This document shows positions 32,843 to 44,959 of a DNA stretch of 64,000 nucleotides, piece after piece. Position 1 is the first letter of the stretch. Each line of letters opens with the position of its first letter. Origin of the DNA: Dromiciops gliroides. Lineage: Eukaryota; Chordata; Mammalia; Microbiotheria; Microbiotheriidae. Where the stretch lies: contig NC_057861.1 of the NCBI RefSeq assembly GCF_019393635.1, positions 57,673,532 through 57,737,531 of the forward strand, in the 5' to 3' direction. The notes beneath the pieces are model-generated. The model saw only the letters and a list, made by a program, of their open reading frames with translations, was not told the DNA's origin and did not search any database. The translations under genes and the position numbers were made by a program.

Positions 32843-33098
32843 CTATGGAATCATCTGGCTGCCTCATTTAAGAGTAATTAACCAAGCAACAAGTTTCATA
32901 GAAACAACTTCAAAGGGATAAATGAAGCAGGCAGCAGTTGGAACCTCTAATCAGAAATCTATAAAAGGTAAGTCAAGCACTAGTACACAATCATTGTGTT
33001 TAAATAATAATTGTTGCACACTTCTCAAAAAGAGATGTTAACCACTGGGCCAAGGTCCCCAAAAGTATAGCCTTCTCACTAACATAGCCTCTATGCAC

Positions 33099-33247
33099 TT
33101 TTTTTTTTTTTAGTGAGGCAATTGGGGTTAAGTGACTTGCCCAAGGTCACACAGCTAGTAAGTGTTAAGTGTCTGAGGCCGGATTTGAACTCAGGTACTC
33201 CTGATTCCAGGGCCGGTGCTCTATCCATTGCGCGACCTAGCTGCCCC
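33099..33247 (-). repeat. tRNA-derived SINE
   Basis: Full-length; CCTCTATGCACTTTT repeated on both sides. Confidence 0.92.
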
Positions 33248-33354
33248 TCCTCTATGCACTTTTATGTCTCACAATCATAATAAGCAAATATAGTATTATT
33301 GTCATTTGCTCACCAGAGGTTATACCTGGGGATTAGTCTATCTGTAGTCCATCA

Positions 33355-33760
33355 AACCCATTGTTGTGCAGTGAGAAGACCCTGGACTTTAGGCTTTTTT
33401 AGGTCCAAGTTCAAATATTGGCTCTGCCACTCACCAGCTCTGCAACCCTGGACAAGTCTCTTCCCCTATTTATGGAAAGGAACCTCAGTTTCATCCCATA
33501 TAAACCAGGAATAGCAATGAATTCTTTGCCTGACTCATGGGACTGTTGTTTCTATTTCTATTATTTACCTCCTACAAAAAGATCCCAGCTTGGCTGCTTA
33601 TTACCATGTGACCCTGGGCAAGTCACTTAGTCTTTCATTTCCTCAGTTTCCTCAACTGTAAAAGGAGATAATAATAGCACCTACCTCCCACGGTTGTTGT
33701 GAGGATCAAATGAGATAATATTTGTAAAGTTCTATAACTATCCTAAAGAGTTATTAGGTA
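33355..33760 (+). repeat. MIR remnants
   Basis: Two MIR-type pieces: CTGCAACCCTGGACAAGTCT, then TGACCCTGGGCAAGTCACTT with 'tcctcaactgtaaaaggagataataata'. Confidence 0.7.
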
Positions 33761-34158
33761 ATATATCTCAAGATCTCACTTTAGAGAAAAACTCAAATGG
33801 TTATATTTCATTCAGCAAGCATTTATTAAATACACTGCTGAGTGAAAGGCAACCTGATACCCTTGCCTATCTCAGTCATCCTTAGGTAGAGACAGTTGGC
33901 CTGCTCTTCAGAGCTTCTAGAATATCCACTTACCTGGTGGTTGATGTTGAAATTATAAACAAAAAGCTCAGGAGGCCCCATGACCCCCATGACCTCCATA
34001 CAGTGGACATCTGATAACCATTCCAAAAGTTGGCATGTCTATAGCACTTTATACATACTTCTACTTTTTCAGTTCTTCCTCTGGATGTGGAAAGCATCTT
34101 CCTACATAAGTCATTTGTATTTGATTTGAGTATTTGCAATGATCAAAATAATCATTCA

Positions 34159-34310
34159 GGGGCAGCTAGGTGGCGCAGTGGTTAAAGCACCGGCCCTGGA
34201 GTCAGGAGTACCTGAGTTCAAATCCAGCCTCAGACACTTAACACTTACTAGCTGTGTGACCCTGGGCAAGTCACTTAACCCCAATTGCCTCACTAAAAAA
34301 AAAAAAAAAA
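34159..34310 (+). repeat. tRNA-derived SINE
   Basis: Full-length; target duplication TCAAAATAATCATTCA exact on both sides. Confidence 0.93.
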
Positions 34311-34424
34311 GTCAATTCAAAATAATCATTCAAAGTTGTTCTTAGAACAATGTTGCTATTACTGTGTACAATGTTCTCTTAGTTCTATTCATTTCACTCT
34401 TCATTTCATATAAGTATTTCCATT

Positions 34425-34870
34425 TTTTTCTTTTTTTTTTAAATAGTATTTCAGTTGGGTTTTTTTTCCCCAATTGCATGTAAAGATAGTTTTCAACATT
34501 CATTTTGGTAAGATTTTGAGTTCCAAATTTTTCTCCCCCTGTCTCCCTAAAACAGCAAGCAATCTGATATAGGTTATACATTACATTCATGTTAACCATA
34601 TTTCCACATTAGTCATGTTGTGAGAGAAGAATCAGAACAAAAGAAAAAAAACACAAGAAAGAAGAAATAAGCAAAAAACAACAAAAGTGAAAATAGAATG
34701 CTTCAATCTGCATTCAGACTCCATTGTTCTTTTTCTGAGTGTGGAGAGAGTCTTCCATCATGAGTCTTTTGGCATTGTCTTGGATCATCATATTGCTCAT
34801 AGAGAATTTAATAAGGTTAAAGTGTTTACATTCCTACATGGAAAGATAATACTTGTAATTCCGAAGAACT
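34425..34870 (-). repeat. L1 LINE 3' end
   Basis: ATTGCATGTAAAGATAGTTT, ATCTGATATAGGTTATACAT and 'catgttgtgagagaagaatcagaac': marsupial L1 3' end, reversed. Confidence 0.8.
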
Positions 34871-35350
34871 TTATTATTATCATTTTTTTCATAAAAGTAT
34901 TTTTAATTTTCCAGTTACATGTAGAGATAGTTTTCAACATTTATGTTTATAAGATTTCTAGTTTCAAATTTTTCTCCCTCCCTCCCCTCCCTCCCCCCTC
35001 CCCAAGACAGCAAGCAATCTGATATAGGTTATATATGTACAATCACATTAAACATATTTCTGCATTAGTCATGCTGTGAAGGAAGAATCAGAGCAAAAAG
35101 GAAAAACCTCAAAAAAGAAAAACAACAACAACAACAAATAGAAATAGTATGGTTCAATCTGTATCTAGATTCCACAGTTCTTTTTTTTTTTTTTTGGATT
35201 TGGAGAGCATTTTCCATCATGAGTCCTTTGTAACTACATTGGACCATTGTACTGCTGAGAAGAGTCAAGTCTATCACAGTTGATCAACACATAATGTTGT
35301 TGATACTGTGTACCATGTTCTCCTGGTTCTGTTCATCTCACTCAGCATCA
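34871..35350 (-). repeat. second L1 LINE 3' end
   Basis: Another copy begins CATAAAAGTATTTTTAATTT and repeats the same 3' layout; ends near CATCTCACTCAGCATCA. Confidence 0.8.
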
Positions 35351-35737
35351 AGAACTTTATTATTATTAAGGCAGTTAGAAGGAGTGTACATAGACAAAGG
35401 GCATGGATGTGAGTTAACTATGATGGAATGATATTAAAAGAAATTAAGGTATGCACTGGGAGAAGGGGAAAGGGAGAGATAGAATGGGATAGATTATCCC
35501 ACATAAAAGAGGTGAGAAAGCCTTGACATTGAAGGGGAAGATGCAGGACTGAGGTGGCCAGCAATGCTTGAACCTTACTCTCGTTGGAATTGGCTCAAAG
35601 GGGGAAGAACATACACACTCAGTTGGGTAAAGAAATCTATCTTACTCTACAAGTAAATAGGAGGGGAGGGGAGTAAGAGAAGGCAGTGTGGTGCTGATAG
35701 AAGGGAGGGCAGATTGGGGGAGGTGGAGGGACAGTGG

Positions 35738-35752
35738 CGGGGGGGGGGGGGG
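35738..35752 (+). repeat. poly-G run
   Basis: About 15 consecutive G residues within L1 sequence. Confidence 0.85.
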
Positions 35753-36719
35753 AGGAGAAAGTAGGATGGAGGGAAATACACAGTTAGTAATCATAACTAT
35801 GAATGTGAATGGGATGAATTCAGCCATAAAACAGAAGCAGATAGTAGAGTAGATTACATAAATAAAATATAAAGGGGGATACCATAAGCAAATTAGGGGA
35901 GCATGTAATAGTTTACTTGTCAGATCTAAGTTAAGGGAAGAATTTAGGACTGAGCAAGAGCCAGAAAGTATTACCGGATATAAATTGGATAATTTTGGTT
36001 ACATTAAATTAAAAAGATTTTGCACAAACAAAACCAATGTAGCCAAGAATAGAAGGAAAACAGAAAACTGAAAATTTTTTACTACAAGTCTCTCTGTAAA
36101 AAAATCCTAATTTCTTAAATATATAGAGAATATAAGTCATTCCCCAATTGATAAATGATCAATGGATATGAACATTTTTCAGAAGAAGAAATCAGAGCTA
36201 TCTATAGCTATATGAAAAATGCTCTAAATCATTATTGATTAGAAAAATACAAATATTAAAACAAATATGAGGTACCACCTCACACCAATTATATTGGCTA
36301 ATGATAGAAAAGGAAAATGACAAATATTGTAGGTGTTGTGGGAAAATTATGGCACTAATGCATTGTTGGTGGAGTTGTGAACAGAATTGCTTTCTGGAAA
36401 GCAATTTTGAATTATGCCCAAAAGGCTATAAAACTATGCAAACCTTTTACCCAGCAATACCACTACTAGGTCTGTATCCAAGAGACAGATAGATAGATGA
36501 ATGGATGGATGGATGTATATAGATATATACACACACACACATATATATATACATATATTAAAATAATAAGGACCTATATGTACAAAAATATTTATAGCAG
36601 TTCTTTTTGTGGTGGCAAAGGATTGGAAACTGAGGGGATGACCATCATTTGGGGAATAGCTGAACAAGTTGTGGTATGTGATTGTGATGGAATACTATTA
36701 CGTTATAAAAAATTATGCC

Positions 36720-37032
36720 GGGGGCAGCTAGGTGACATAGTGGATAAAGCACTAGCCCTGGATTCAGGAGTACCTGAGTTCAAATCCGACTCAGACATTT
36801 GATATATTTTTTTTTTTTTTGCGGGGCAATGGGGGTTAAGTGACTTGCCCAGGGTCACATAGCTAGTAAGTGTCAAGTGTCTGAGGCCGATTTGAACTCA
36901 GGTCCTCCTGAATCCAGGGCCGGTGCTTAATCCACTGGGCCACCTAGCCGCCCCCCAGACATTTGACATTTACTAGCTGTGTGACCCTGGGCAAGTCACT
37001 TAATCCCCATTGCCCTGCCCCCCCACCCCCAA
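36720..37032 (+). repeat. tRNA-derived SINE split by an inverted SINE
   Basis: Head and body at 36,720-36,800; the remainder at 36,955-37,032. A reversed SINE (about 36,808-36,954) sits between, with CAGACATTTGA repeated on both sides. Confidence 0.9.
36808..36954 (-). repeat. tRNA-derived SINE nested in a SINE
   Basis: Poly-T left, head right (CCACCTAGCCGCCCC). Younger than its host SINE. Confidence 0.9.
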
Positions 37033-37289
37033 ATGATGCCCACAATGTTTTCAGAAAAACCTGGAAACACTTGCATGAACAAATAATGCAAAGTAAAGTG
37101 AGCAGAACCTAGAGAACATTGTACACAGTAACAATAATATTGTATGATGACCAACTGTGACTGACTTAGCTATTCTCAGCAATACAATGATCTAAGCCAA
37201 TTCTGAAGGACTTAAGATGAAAAATGCTATTCACCTTCAAAGAAAGAACTGATGGAGTCTGAATGCAGATCAAAGCATATTTTTTTAAA

Positions 37290-37441
37290 TCACTATTTGT
37301 GTGTGTGGGGGGGGGCAATGAGGGTTAAGTCACTTGCCCAGGGTCACACTAGTAAGTGTCAACTGTCTGAGACCATATTTGAACTCAGGTCCTCCTGAAT
37401 CCAGGGTCAATGCTCTATCCACTATGACACCTAGCTGCCCC
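37290..37441 (-). repeat. tRNA-derived SINE in L1
   Basis: Target duplication AGCATATTTTTTTAAA on both sides. Confidence 0.88.
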
Positions 37442-37645
37442 AGCATATTTTTTTAAACTTTATTTTTCTTGGGGTTTTGTTTGTGTGTGCTTTGTTTTTT
37501 CCATGGCATGACTAATATGGAAATGTTTTGCATGACTGTACATGTATAATCTATATTAAATTGCTTGCCTTATAAGTGGATGGAAGGGGAAGAAGGGAGG
37601 GAGAGAATCTGGAACTTAAATTTAGAAAAACAAAAAAATGTTAAG

Positions 37646-37793
37646 GGGGCAGCTAGGTGGCACAGTGGATAAAGCACTGGCCCTGGGTTCAGGAGGACCT
37701 GAGTTCAAAGCTGGCCTCAGACACTTGACACTTACTAACTGTATGACCATGGGCAAGTCACTTAACCCTCATTGCCCCACAAAACAAAAATGA
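37646..37793 (+). repeat. tRNA-derived SINE
   Basis: Full-length; flanks AATGTTAA repeated. Confidence 0.88.
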
Positions 37794-37975
37794 ATGTTAA
37801 AAAAGTTTTTACATGTAATTGAAAAAAAAATATTTTTAAAAGCTAAGGAGGAAATTTCTTTCTGCTTCTGTCTTTCTTTTAATGAGGGAGAAGAGAAAAA
37901 ATGAGGAAAAATGGATTCTGCCTCTGTAGGCAGCAGCCCAATCCCCTATACAAACTTTCTGTTCCCCTTCCATGT

Positions 37976-38002
37976 TGCTTATTATTATTATTATTATTAT
38001 TA
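37976..38002 (+). repeat. (TTA)n microsatellite
   Basis: About nine TTA units. Confidence 0.85.
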
Positions 38003-38273
38003 CCCTTTACAAAATGAAAATTTTGGCATCCACTAATTTGTTTGTGTGTTTAATGATGAAATGCATAACAAGGCTGTGATCCCTGTAGAGATATCAGAGA
38101 CACCCCCACATCAATACAGCTGAGGTACAAGGGAAGGAAAGGACATTCACTAATCCCATTTGCAAGGGAAGTATACTAATTTACTAATTTACCCATATTG
38201 GAGAATACATTTCTAGAAACAGAAGCAGGAAGAATATCTATCTATCTATCATCTATCCACCTATCTACCAACC

Positions 38274-38396
38274 GGGGCAGCTAGGTGGCGCAGTGGATAC
38301 AAGACTGGTCTTGGAGTTAAGAGGACCTGTGTTTAAATCTCACTTTAGACACTTACTAGCTGTGTGACCTTGGGCAAGTCAAACCCAATTGCTTTA
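38274..38396 (+). repeat. tRNA-derived SINE, tail-truncated
   Basis: Head near-consensus, diverged body. A TCTA microsatellite precedes it (38,235-38,260). Confidence 0.8.
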
Positions 38397-38399
38397 AAC

Positions 38400-38852
38400 T
38401 GTGTAATTTAAAATTCTAAATGTGGGTTCTAATCTGTCGCCCCCAGTTTGGGGAGGAAACTGACTAAAATCACTGATAAATGAGTTTAGAATTTTTTAAA
38501 GGGTTTATTGAAAGATAGTAAAAGAAAGAGAAAGATTAAGAAGAGATTTCTTATAACCTGGCAATCCTAGCCTTCCTAATCTCCCACTTCTCAAGTTCCC
38601 TGCCACCATGTGGATGTCTCACAGCCAAAGAGGAAGCACAGTCCTGCCAGCCTCTGCTTCCTCCTTCATGTTCCCCTCCCAGAAATGGGAGGCTCCTCAG
38701 GTTGATTGGCTGGTAGCCTTGATAGACAGTACCCATGAGCAAGCGTCACTTCCTGACGCCAAGGACCTTGACCACATGGCTTGGCCTCAGAGGCCTTCTC
38801 CTCATGGCGGAACTTTTCTACAGTAAATCTCCAGCAGGTGGCATCGTTACAA
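38400..38852 (-). mobile_element. solo LTR (fossil), diverged
   Basis: Ends with CTCCAGCAGGTGGCATCGTT as in 20,069-20,430; the body shares TCACTTCCTGACGCCAAGGA and TCAGAGGCCTTCTCCTCATG. Reverse orientation. Confidence 0.65.
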
Positions 38853-38874
38853 AACATCTGGTGCTATTTCCAGT

Positions 38875-39035
38875 CATCCGGATATATATCTTGCCATTGG
38901 ATCCAAATGGCTCTAGAGGAGAGGTTAGTCACCTTGCACAACCCTCCCTCACTTAAAAAAAAAATCCAATTCAGTGCAAGTCATGACATCACCCTGCTGT
39001 CATGGTCCTTTTTGGAAACAAAGGACAAAATAACA
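38875..39035 (-). repeat. second SINE type
   Basis: Reverse complement of the family at 60,555-60,868: TTGCCATTGGATCCAAATGG, 'gtcaccttgcacaaccctccctcact', TCATGACATCACCCTGCTGT. Family name not assigned. Confidence 0.65.
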
Positions 39036-39417
39036 TCTACCAACCTATAGCTATAGCTAGACCTAACTGAAATAAGTCTTTGAGGCAAAAGTGATCCTAG
39101 TGTGACTATATTGTAAATGGGATACCCACCCCTTAAATATGTCATAAGGGAAAATAAGACCCTATAATTGAGGATCATCTGCATATCTACTTTATATGTA
39201 AGTGCTTACACCTACAGGAAGTGCTCTTGCTACTAACCCTACTCCTGCCTGCCACACCCTTTAAAATCCTTACATTCATAGTATGAAACTTGGTTTGCCT
39301 CTCACCTTATTTCATATTATTTCCCTCCATTCATTCTCTGTGCCAGTCAAACAATTGGACTAGCTGTACACCTCCACCTCCTAGAAGGCCTGGCCTCTTT
39401 CAAAACAGCTTGAGCTA

Positions 39418-39582
39418 GGGGCAGCTAGGTGGCGCAGTGGCTAGAGCACGGGTCCTGGAGTCAGGAGGACCTGAGTTCAAATCTAGCCTCAGACACTTGA
39501 CACTTACTAGCCGTGTGACCCTGGGCAAGTCACTTAACCCCAATTGCCTCACAAAAACAAACAAACAAACAAACAAACAAAA
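39418..39582 (+). repeat. tRNA-derived SINE with (CAAA)n tail
   Basis: AAACAGCTTGAGC repeated on both sides. Confidence 0.9.
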
Positions 39583-39829
39583 ACAGCTTGAGCCACCTTC
39601 TAAAGAAGGTCTTTCATGATGCCCCTCTGGCCATTAATGGTTGTTTTCTCCTTTCTGAAATTCATTTGCATTACTTTACATACAGTTGTATTTACTTATG
39701 TGGTATGGGGTTGTCTCAGTGGGGTTCATGGGGAGGTCAGATTTTATATATCTCTAAGATTTCCTCTCTCTACCTTTCTCCAAAGGAGATTTTAATTCCT
39801 GCCTGACAGAAAAGCAAGAAGTTGGGGCT

Positions 39830-40370
39830 GGAGGTTAACCATTCCCCTCTCTTCAGGGAAAGGAGGTACCAGGTTAGAATTATATCAATCTGCTCTCATA
39901 AATAGTATTAATCTAGGTCATGCAATTTTTAAGTTGAAGCTAAACTTACAACCATTTCTTGCTGTGGAAAGGGGAGGCCCAAGCTCTGGATCCAAGGCTG
40001 AGTTCTCTTCCCACCAAATACCAGTTTCACAGTGAGCGCGCATAGCAAATAGCAAAGAAAGTCAGATAGCAAAATGGAGAAATAGAGTTTACCTAGCAGA
40101 CTATATACCAGACTGACCTCCCCCTTTGAGAAAGAGATAACCCAGCTCAACCAAGAGAGTCCAAGATCTTACCCAAAGGGGAAATTCCCCAGTGTCCAGA
40201 GCTGGGGATAGGGACATAATGGAGAATACCAGTTCTTCACACCATGCCATCTTTTATCCAGAGTCTCTCTCCCTTCAGTGACTTGGTAGCTGGAAACTGG
40301 AATAACACTGGGATCTCTCTCCTTTCTCACCAACTCAAGGCTGCTCTTCATGGAGGTGTGGGCATTGAGT
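39830..40370 (-). mobile_element. probable LTR (fossil)
   Basis: Reverse-oriented. GGGGAAATTCCCCAGTGTCC and AGAGATAACCCAGCTCAACC correspond to 47,187-47,290 read the other way. Ends not defined. Confidence 0.5.
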
Positions 40371-40429
40371 AATCAATCTCTACCAATGAGGAGTGTCCCA
40401 TACCAATGAATGGGCATTGGGGCTTGGGT

Positions 40430-40570
40430 TACTCTTATCTGTACCTGTGTTATAGTCATTGAATATATGGTCCCTCAGGGCAGGGATTGTTTCATTTTTG
40501 TCTTTCCATCCCCAGTGCCTTCCACAGTGTCTTGTACATAGATGTCCCCAAAATGTTGCATAAGGCATTT
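40430..40570 (+). repeat. L2/MIR 3'-end remnant
   Basis: CTCAGGGCAGGGATTGTTTC and CCATCCCCAGTGCCTTCCAC. Confidence 0.65.
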
Positions 40571-40574
40571 TCTT

Positions 40575-40728
40575 TTTTCTTTTTTCTTTTCCCCAGGGCA
40601 ATGAGGGTTAAGTGATTTGCCCAGGATCACACAGCTAGTAAGTGTCAAGTGTCTGAGGTCAGATTTGAACTCAGGTCCTCCTGAATTCAGGGCCAGTGCT
40701 TTATCCACTGTGCCACCTAGCTGCCCCC
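40575..40728 (-). repeat. tRNA-derived SINE
   Basis: CATAAGGCATTTTCTT repeated on both sides. Confidence 0.92.
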
Positions 40729-40869
40729 CCCATAAGGCATTTTCTTGCTGAGCCTGTTCCCCAATCTAAATGGAAACAATCACTTAGGTCAGTTTTAAGA
40801 GAGTCATGAACAAAGTGTAAAGAAAGTTCTGTAGTATGAAAGGCTGAAGACTTCATGGGATCAGAGATC

Positions 40870-40970
40870 CCAGCTAGAAGGCCTGTTAGAGGTCATATTA
40901 TCCAATATTATGCCTTTATTTTATAGATGAGGAAACTGAGGCCCAGACAGGTTAAGTGACTTAGCCCTAT
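40870..40970 (-). repeat. MIR remnant
   Basis: ATAGATGAGGAAACTGAGGC and ACAGGTTAAGTGACTTAGCC. Confidence 0.7.
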
Positions 40971-41600
40971 TACTTCCAGTATCAAATATAAAATCCTTCT
41001 CAACCTCCCCCACTTCTCAGGCTTCCTATACCTTATGCCCACCTTTCTTATTCTGCAACCCAGTGATGCTGGCCTCTGGGATGCTCCTCCATCCCCCAAC
41101 TCTGTGCATTTTCACTGATTGTCCCCAGGCTTGGAATTTTTTCTCTCCTCATCTCCAAATTCTGACTTCCCTGACTTCCTTCAAGTTCCATCTAAAATCC
41201 CACCTTCCACAGGAAGCCTTTCCCAATCCCCCTAAATGCTAACGTCTCCCATCTGTAATTATCTCCAATTTAACCTGTATGTAGCATGTTTGTACATAGC
41301 TGGGGTTTTTTTTTGTTTTGTTTTGTTTTTTGTGGGGCAATGAGGGTTAAGTGACTTGCCCAGGGTCACACACCTAGTAAGTGTCAAGTGTCTGAGGCCA
41401 GTTTTGAACTCAGGTCCTCCTGAATCCAGGACCGGTGCTTTATCCACTGTACCACCTAGCTGCCCCATAGCTTTTTACATGTTATCTCTCCTATTAGATT
41501 GTGAGTTCTCCGAGAGCAGGGACTGCCTTATAGCTTTCTTTGTATCCCTAGTGCAGTGCCTGAAACATATCAGGCACTTCATCTTATCGACTCAAAGTCC
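40971..41600 (+). repeat. L2 LINE 3' part split by a SINE
   Basis: CCCAGTGATGCTGGCCTCTG, CACAGGAAGCCTTTCCCAAT, then TTAGATTGTGAGTTCTCCGA beyond the SINE. Confidence 0.75.
41306..41466 (-). repeat. tRNA-derived SINE in L2
   Basis: Full-length; CATAGCT repeated at both flanks. Confidence 0.88.
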
Positions 41601-41604
41601 CACA

Positions 41605-42390
41605 CATAGTAAATGCTCAAGCCAGTGACTCCTGAGTTTAGCACAATTCTGGGCTCTTCTCACTGCACCAAAGACATCTGAGCTGGGTTCTAAAGGTTAG
41701 GTAGCCATAGTCAAATTTCAGAACTACATCAGGAATGAATTTTTACAAGCAGCAAGGGGAGAAATCCTTCAAATTCCAAAGTGGATTAATTCAAATGACT
41801 CCAGATTACTCTGATGAAATCAAAGGCAAAACTGGACTATGGTATTCTAAAGAACAAAGGAAATTGATCAGCACCCAAAAATAAGATATCTCCCAAAGCT
41901 GAGCCTGGACATCAAAGAAAACAATTAGATGTACAGTAGAAAGGAAGAATCAAAACCATTCCTTCCAAAGAACCCAGGAAGTGAGCAGGGGATATTCAGC
42001 CTGCAAACTGAGCAAACAAACAGTAGGCAAATAAGTACTTTCAGGATAGAATAAAATGTCCCAAAATGAAATTCTTGTTTTCATACAGATCAGGCTAAAC
42101 AAGAACAGGAATGTGAGGGAATATTTCTAGTTTGATTTTCTTTAAATTTTTTTTAATCATGAATTGAGTGACAATGTGAACCCCAAAGAAAAAAGAATCT
42201 AAGGAATAAAGAGCATCATGGGAAATTAGAAAGGAAAAAAAGGGCATTGAGAAGGTGACACAAACCAGGCAACTTTGTTACTACTGTGTTTAATTTAATA
42301 TACACTTTTTTTTAAAAGGTATGCTACTTAAAGAGCATAGAATATGTACTGAGTGTAGAGTATTCTTTCTATAATAGTAAGAGAAGTTCA
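41605..42390. other. unassigned sequence
   Basis: A/T-rich. It resembles diverged L1 (AAAGTGGATTAATTCAAATG, 'ggcaaaactggactatggtattc') but not clearly enough to assign. No gene seen. Confidence 0.3.
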
Positions 42391-42393
42391 TAG

Positions 42394-43013
42394 TGTCATG
42401 GGGCGCAGAGCACCCCAGAATTTCTCTGGGGCACACCGAGGAATCTTCTCCTTGAGAAACTAAACCAGAGGACAGATAACGCCTAGAGGAACCAAATCGG
42501 ACTGAGCTAGCTTGGGATTCCTACCCTTCATTCTGGTCTCCCTTAACCTGGGGAGATAAATTTGGGTGTGGCTTCGGCCTTTGTGTCCTGAAGAGGGATC
42601 CGTAGCCACCCCTCTCCCAATTCCTCTAGTCACTACCAGTGGGGGATGGTCCTCCACTGCTCACCCAATTCCCCCAGCTACCACCAGTGGGGGATGGTCC
42701 TCTCTCACTAAAGGAACTTTTCACGGGCAGATGGTCCACCCCCATCAGTCCCCTATAAAAGTACCTTCCGGTCTCCTGTTCGGGGAGATTTGGTACCTCT
42801 GAGCCATGTGCTTTATGCCAAATCTCCCCATGAAAAGTCTAAGGATTTCTTTCATGGTTTCCCTCCCCCCACCCTTCCCTTCCCTTGCTCCTAAATAAAC
42901 TATCACCTTGTTCTAACTAAGTTTTGTGTGCAAGAGGGTGTAATTCTTTAAAGAGGAATTCCCAAGAACCCCAACCCCAACTCCTACCCCAACCCCATAC
43001 CCCATTTTTCCCA
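42394..43013 (+). mobile_element. solo LTR (fossil), looks whole
   Basis: TGTCATGGGGCG to CCCATTTTTCCCA. TATA-like CTATAAAAGTACC and AATAAACTATCACC. Homologous to 5,335-6,088. A 40-odd bp internal stretch around CACCAGTGGGGGATGGTCCT is tandemly duplicated (42,615 and 42,660). Confidence 0.75.
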
Positions 43014-43044
43014 CTATATCATCTATATCATCAGCTTATAAATA

Positions 43045-43735
43045 ATCTTCTTTTTTAGAGATCATAGAAAAGGGAAAAGGACCCATATGTACAAAATCAT
43101 TTCTAGCAGCTCTCTTTGTGTTGGCAAAGAATTGGAAATCAAGGGAATGCTTATCAACTGGGGAATGGTTGAACAAGTTGTGGTATATGAATGTAATGGA
43201 ATACTATTGTGCTGTAAGAAATGATGAGCAGGCAGATTTCAGAAAAACCTGGAAAGATTGAAGTGTACTAATGATGAGTGAAGTGAGCAGAACCAGGAGA
43301 ACATTGTACACAGTAACAGCAACATTGTGTGATGATCAACTGTGATAGAATTGGCTCTTCTCAGCAGATCTAAGACAGTTCCAAAGAACTCATGATAGAA
43401 AATGTTCTCCACATTCAGAAGAAAAGAACTGTGGATTCTGAATACAGATTGAACTATTCTGTTTCTACTTTTTTGTTGTTGTTTTTCCTCTTTTTTAAGG
43501 TTTTCCCCTTTTGTTCTGATTCTTCTTTCACAACATGACTAATGCAGAAGTGTATTTAATGTGATTACACATATATAGCCTATATCAGATTGCTTTATGT
43601 CTTGGGGAGGGGGGAGGGAAGGGAAAGTGGGAGAAAAATTTGGAACTAAAAATCTTATGAAAACAAATGTTGAAAACTATCTTTACATGCAACTGGAAAA
43701 TAATAAAATACTTTTATAATAAAAAAGAGAATTGC
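43045..43735 (+). repeat. L1 LINE 3' end
   Basis: GGAAAAGGACCCATATGTAC, GAACAAGTTGTGGTATATGA, 'gcagaaccaggagaacattgtacacagtaaca', ending ACTGGAAAATAATAAAATAC. Near-complete 3' end with little decay. Confidence 0.9.
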
Positions 43736-44255
43736 TCCATCACAGAGGTGAGAGACATATGATAAAGGTCTTTCCACAATCTCTGCCAGGGGGTGGGCTG
43801 GACACTTCAGGGAATCAACTTGTACTGGACAGAGATGTATATTCCGGTATTAACCCCCTTTGTGGGGAAGAAGTGGGTGGGGGACTCAGGAAGGCACAGA
43901 TGTGATTAGAATCAGTGCTGTGCTAGAGCTGATCCCAACTACTTATAAGAGCTGATTGTTCAACTTTCAATTTGAGCATTTCCACTTCAGAACTAGCCAA
44001 ATGCTACAAATCACGGCTTACTTATTGTTTTGTTAATTGTCTAAACTTAAGAAAGTGATGGAGCAAATGTTAATAACACAGTTTAAACTTTTAAGTGTGT
44101 CATGAGTACATTTTTCCCCTAGAGAACCAGTCCTTAAACATTTATCAGTACACTCCTGGTCAGAATCTACTCTGCCCCTAGGGCAAGCTATCTTAGAAGG
44201 AAAACAAATTCAGAAAAGGTCCAATGAGGTGTGAGGCTCTTAAAAAAAAGGGGGG
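43736..44255. other. unassigned sequence
   Basis: No gene or repeat recognised. Confidence 0.25.
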
Positions 44256-44261
44256 GATTAA

Positions 44262-44419
44262 GGGGCAGCTAGGTGGCACAGTGGATAAAGCCCTGGCCCT
44301 GGATTCAGGAGGACCTGAGTTCAAATCCAGCCTCAGACACTTGACACTTATTAGCTGTGTGACCCTAGGCAAGTCACTTAACCCTCATTGCCCTGCAAAA
44401 ACAAAACAAAACAAAAAAA
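44262..44419 (+). repeat. tRNA-derived SINE
   Basis: Full-length copy with CAAAA-type tail. Confidence 0.9.
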
Positions 44420-44450
44420 ATTAACTACTAGTTTTGAGCAGACAGCTCAA

Positions 44451-44504
44451 AAATACAATACAAATCGTCTTAAGTCTAGGCTTAGTCTATATTCTGTATA
44501 AAAC
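44451..44504. repeat. 54-bp exact duplicate of LTR sequence at 47.6 kb
   Basis: Begins AAATACAATACAAATCGTC and ends CTGTATAAAAC; identical to about 47,604-47,657, with unrelated flanks. See findings. Confidence 0.85.
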
Positions 44505-44594
44505 CCCACATGAGATCACACACCTTGTCTATGATCCTGAAAGCCTAGAAACCTGGAGTAATTGATCTTGGATGCTTAATCCCTTTTTATTTTT

Positions 44595-44895
44595 ATTTTT
44601 ATTTTTTTGTGGGGCAATGAGGGTTAAGTGACTTGCCCAGCATCACACACCTAGTAAGTATCAAGTGTCTGAGGCTGGATTTGATTTTTTTCAGGCAATG
44701 GGGGTAAAGTGACTTGCCCACGGTCACACAGCTAGTAAGTGTCAAGTTTCTGAGGCCGGATTTGAACTCAGGTACTCCTGAATCCAGGGCCGGTGCTTAA
44801 CCACTGCGCCATCTAGCTGCCCCTGAGGCTGGATTTGAACTCAGGTCCCCCTAAATCCAAGGCCAGTGCTTTATCCACTGCACCACCTAGCTGCC
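44595..44895 (-). repeat. SINE split by a second SINE, same orientation
   Basis: Outer copy at 44,595-44,683 and 44,824-44,895; inner copy at about 44,684-44,823. TGAGGCTGGATTTGA is repeated at the junctions as the target duplication. Confidence 0.9.
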
Positions 44896-44959
44896 CCCAC
44901 CAGTAGTTAAAATTATAAGGAAAGAAGGAAACTGGGCAAAGGTGAGGGGTTAACCTTGG

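Larger units (their letters stand above)
35370..37645 (+). repeat. L1 LINE 3' part, broken by SINEs
   Basis: L1 ORF2 end and 3' UTR: GTACCACCTCACACCAATTA, TTGGTGGAGTTGTGAACAGA, ACCCAGCAATACCACTACTA, 'gtgagcagaacctagagaacattgtacac', then the ATGGAAATGTTTTGCATGAC tail. SINEs are inserted at 36,720 and 37,290. Confidence 0.85.

Noticed and set aside
38235-38260. CRISPR-like or regularly spaced array
   Set aside because: TCTA microsatellite; no spaced direct repeats, and the genome is a mammal's.
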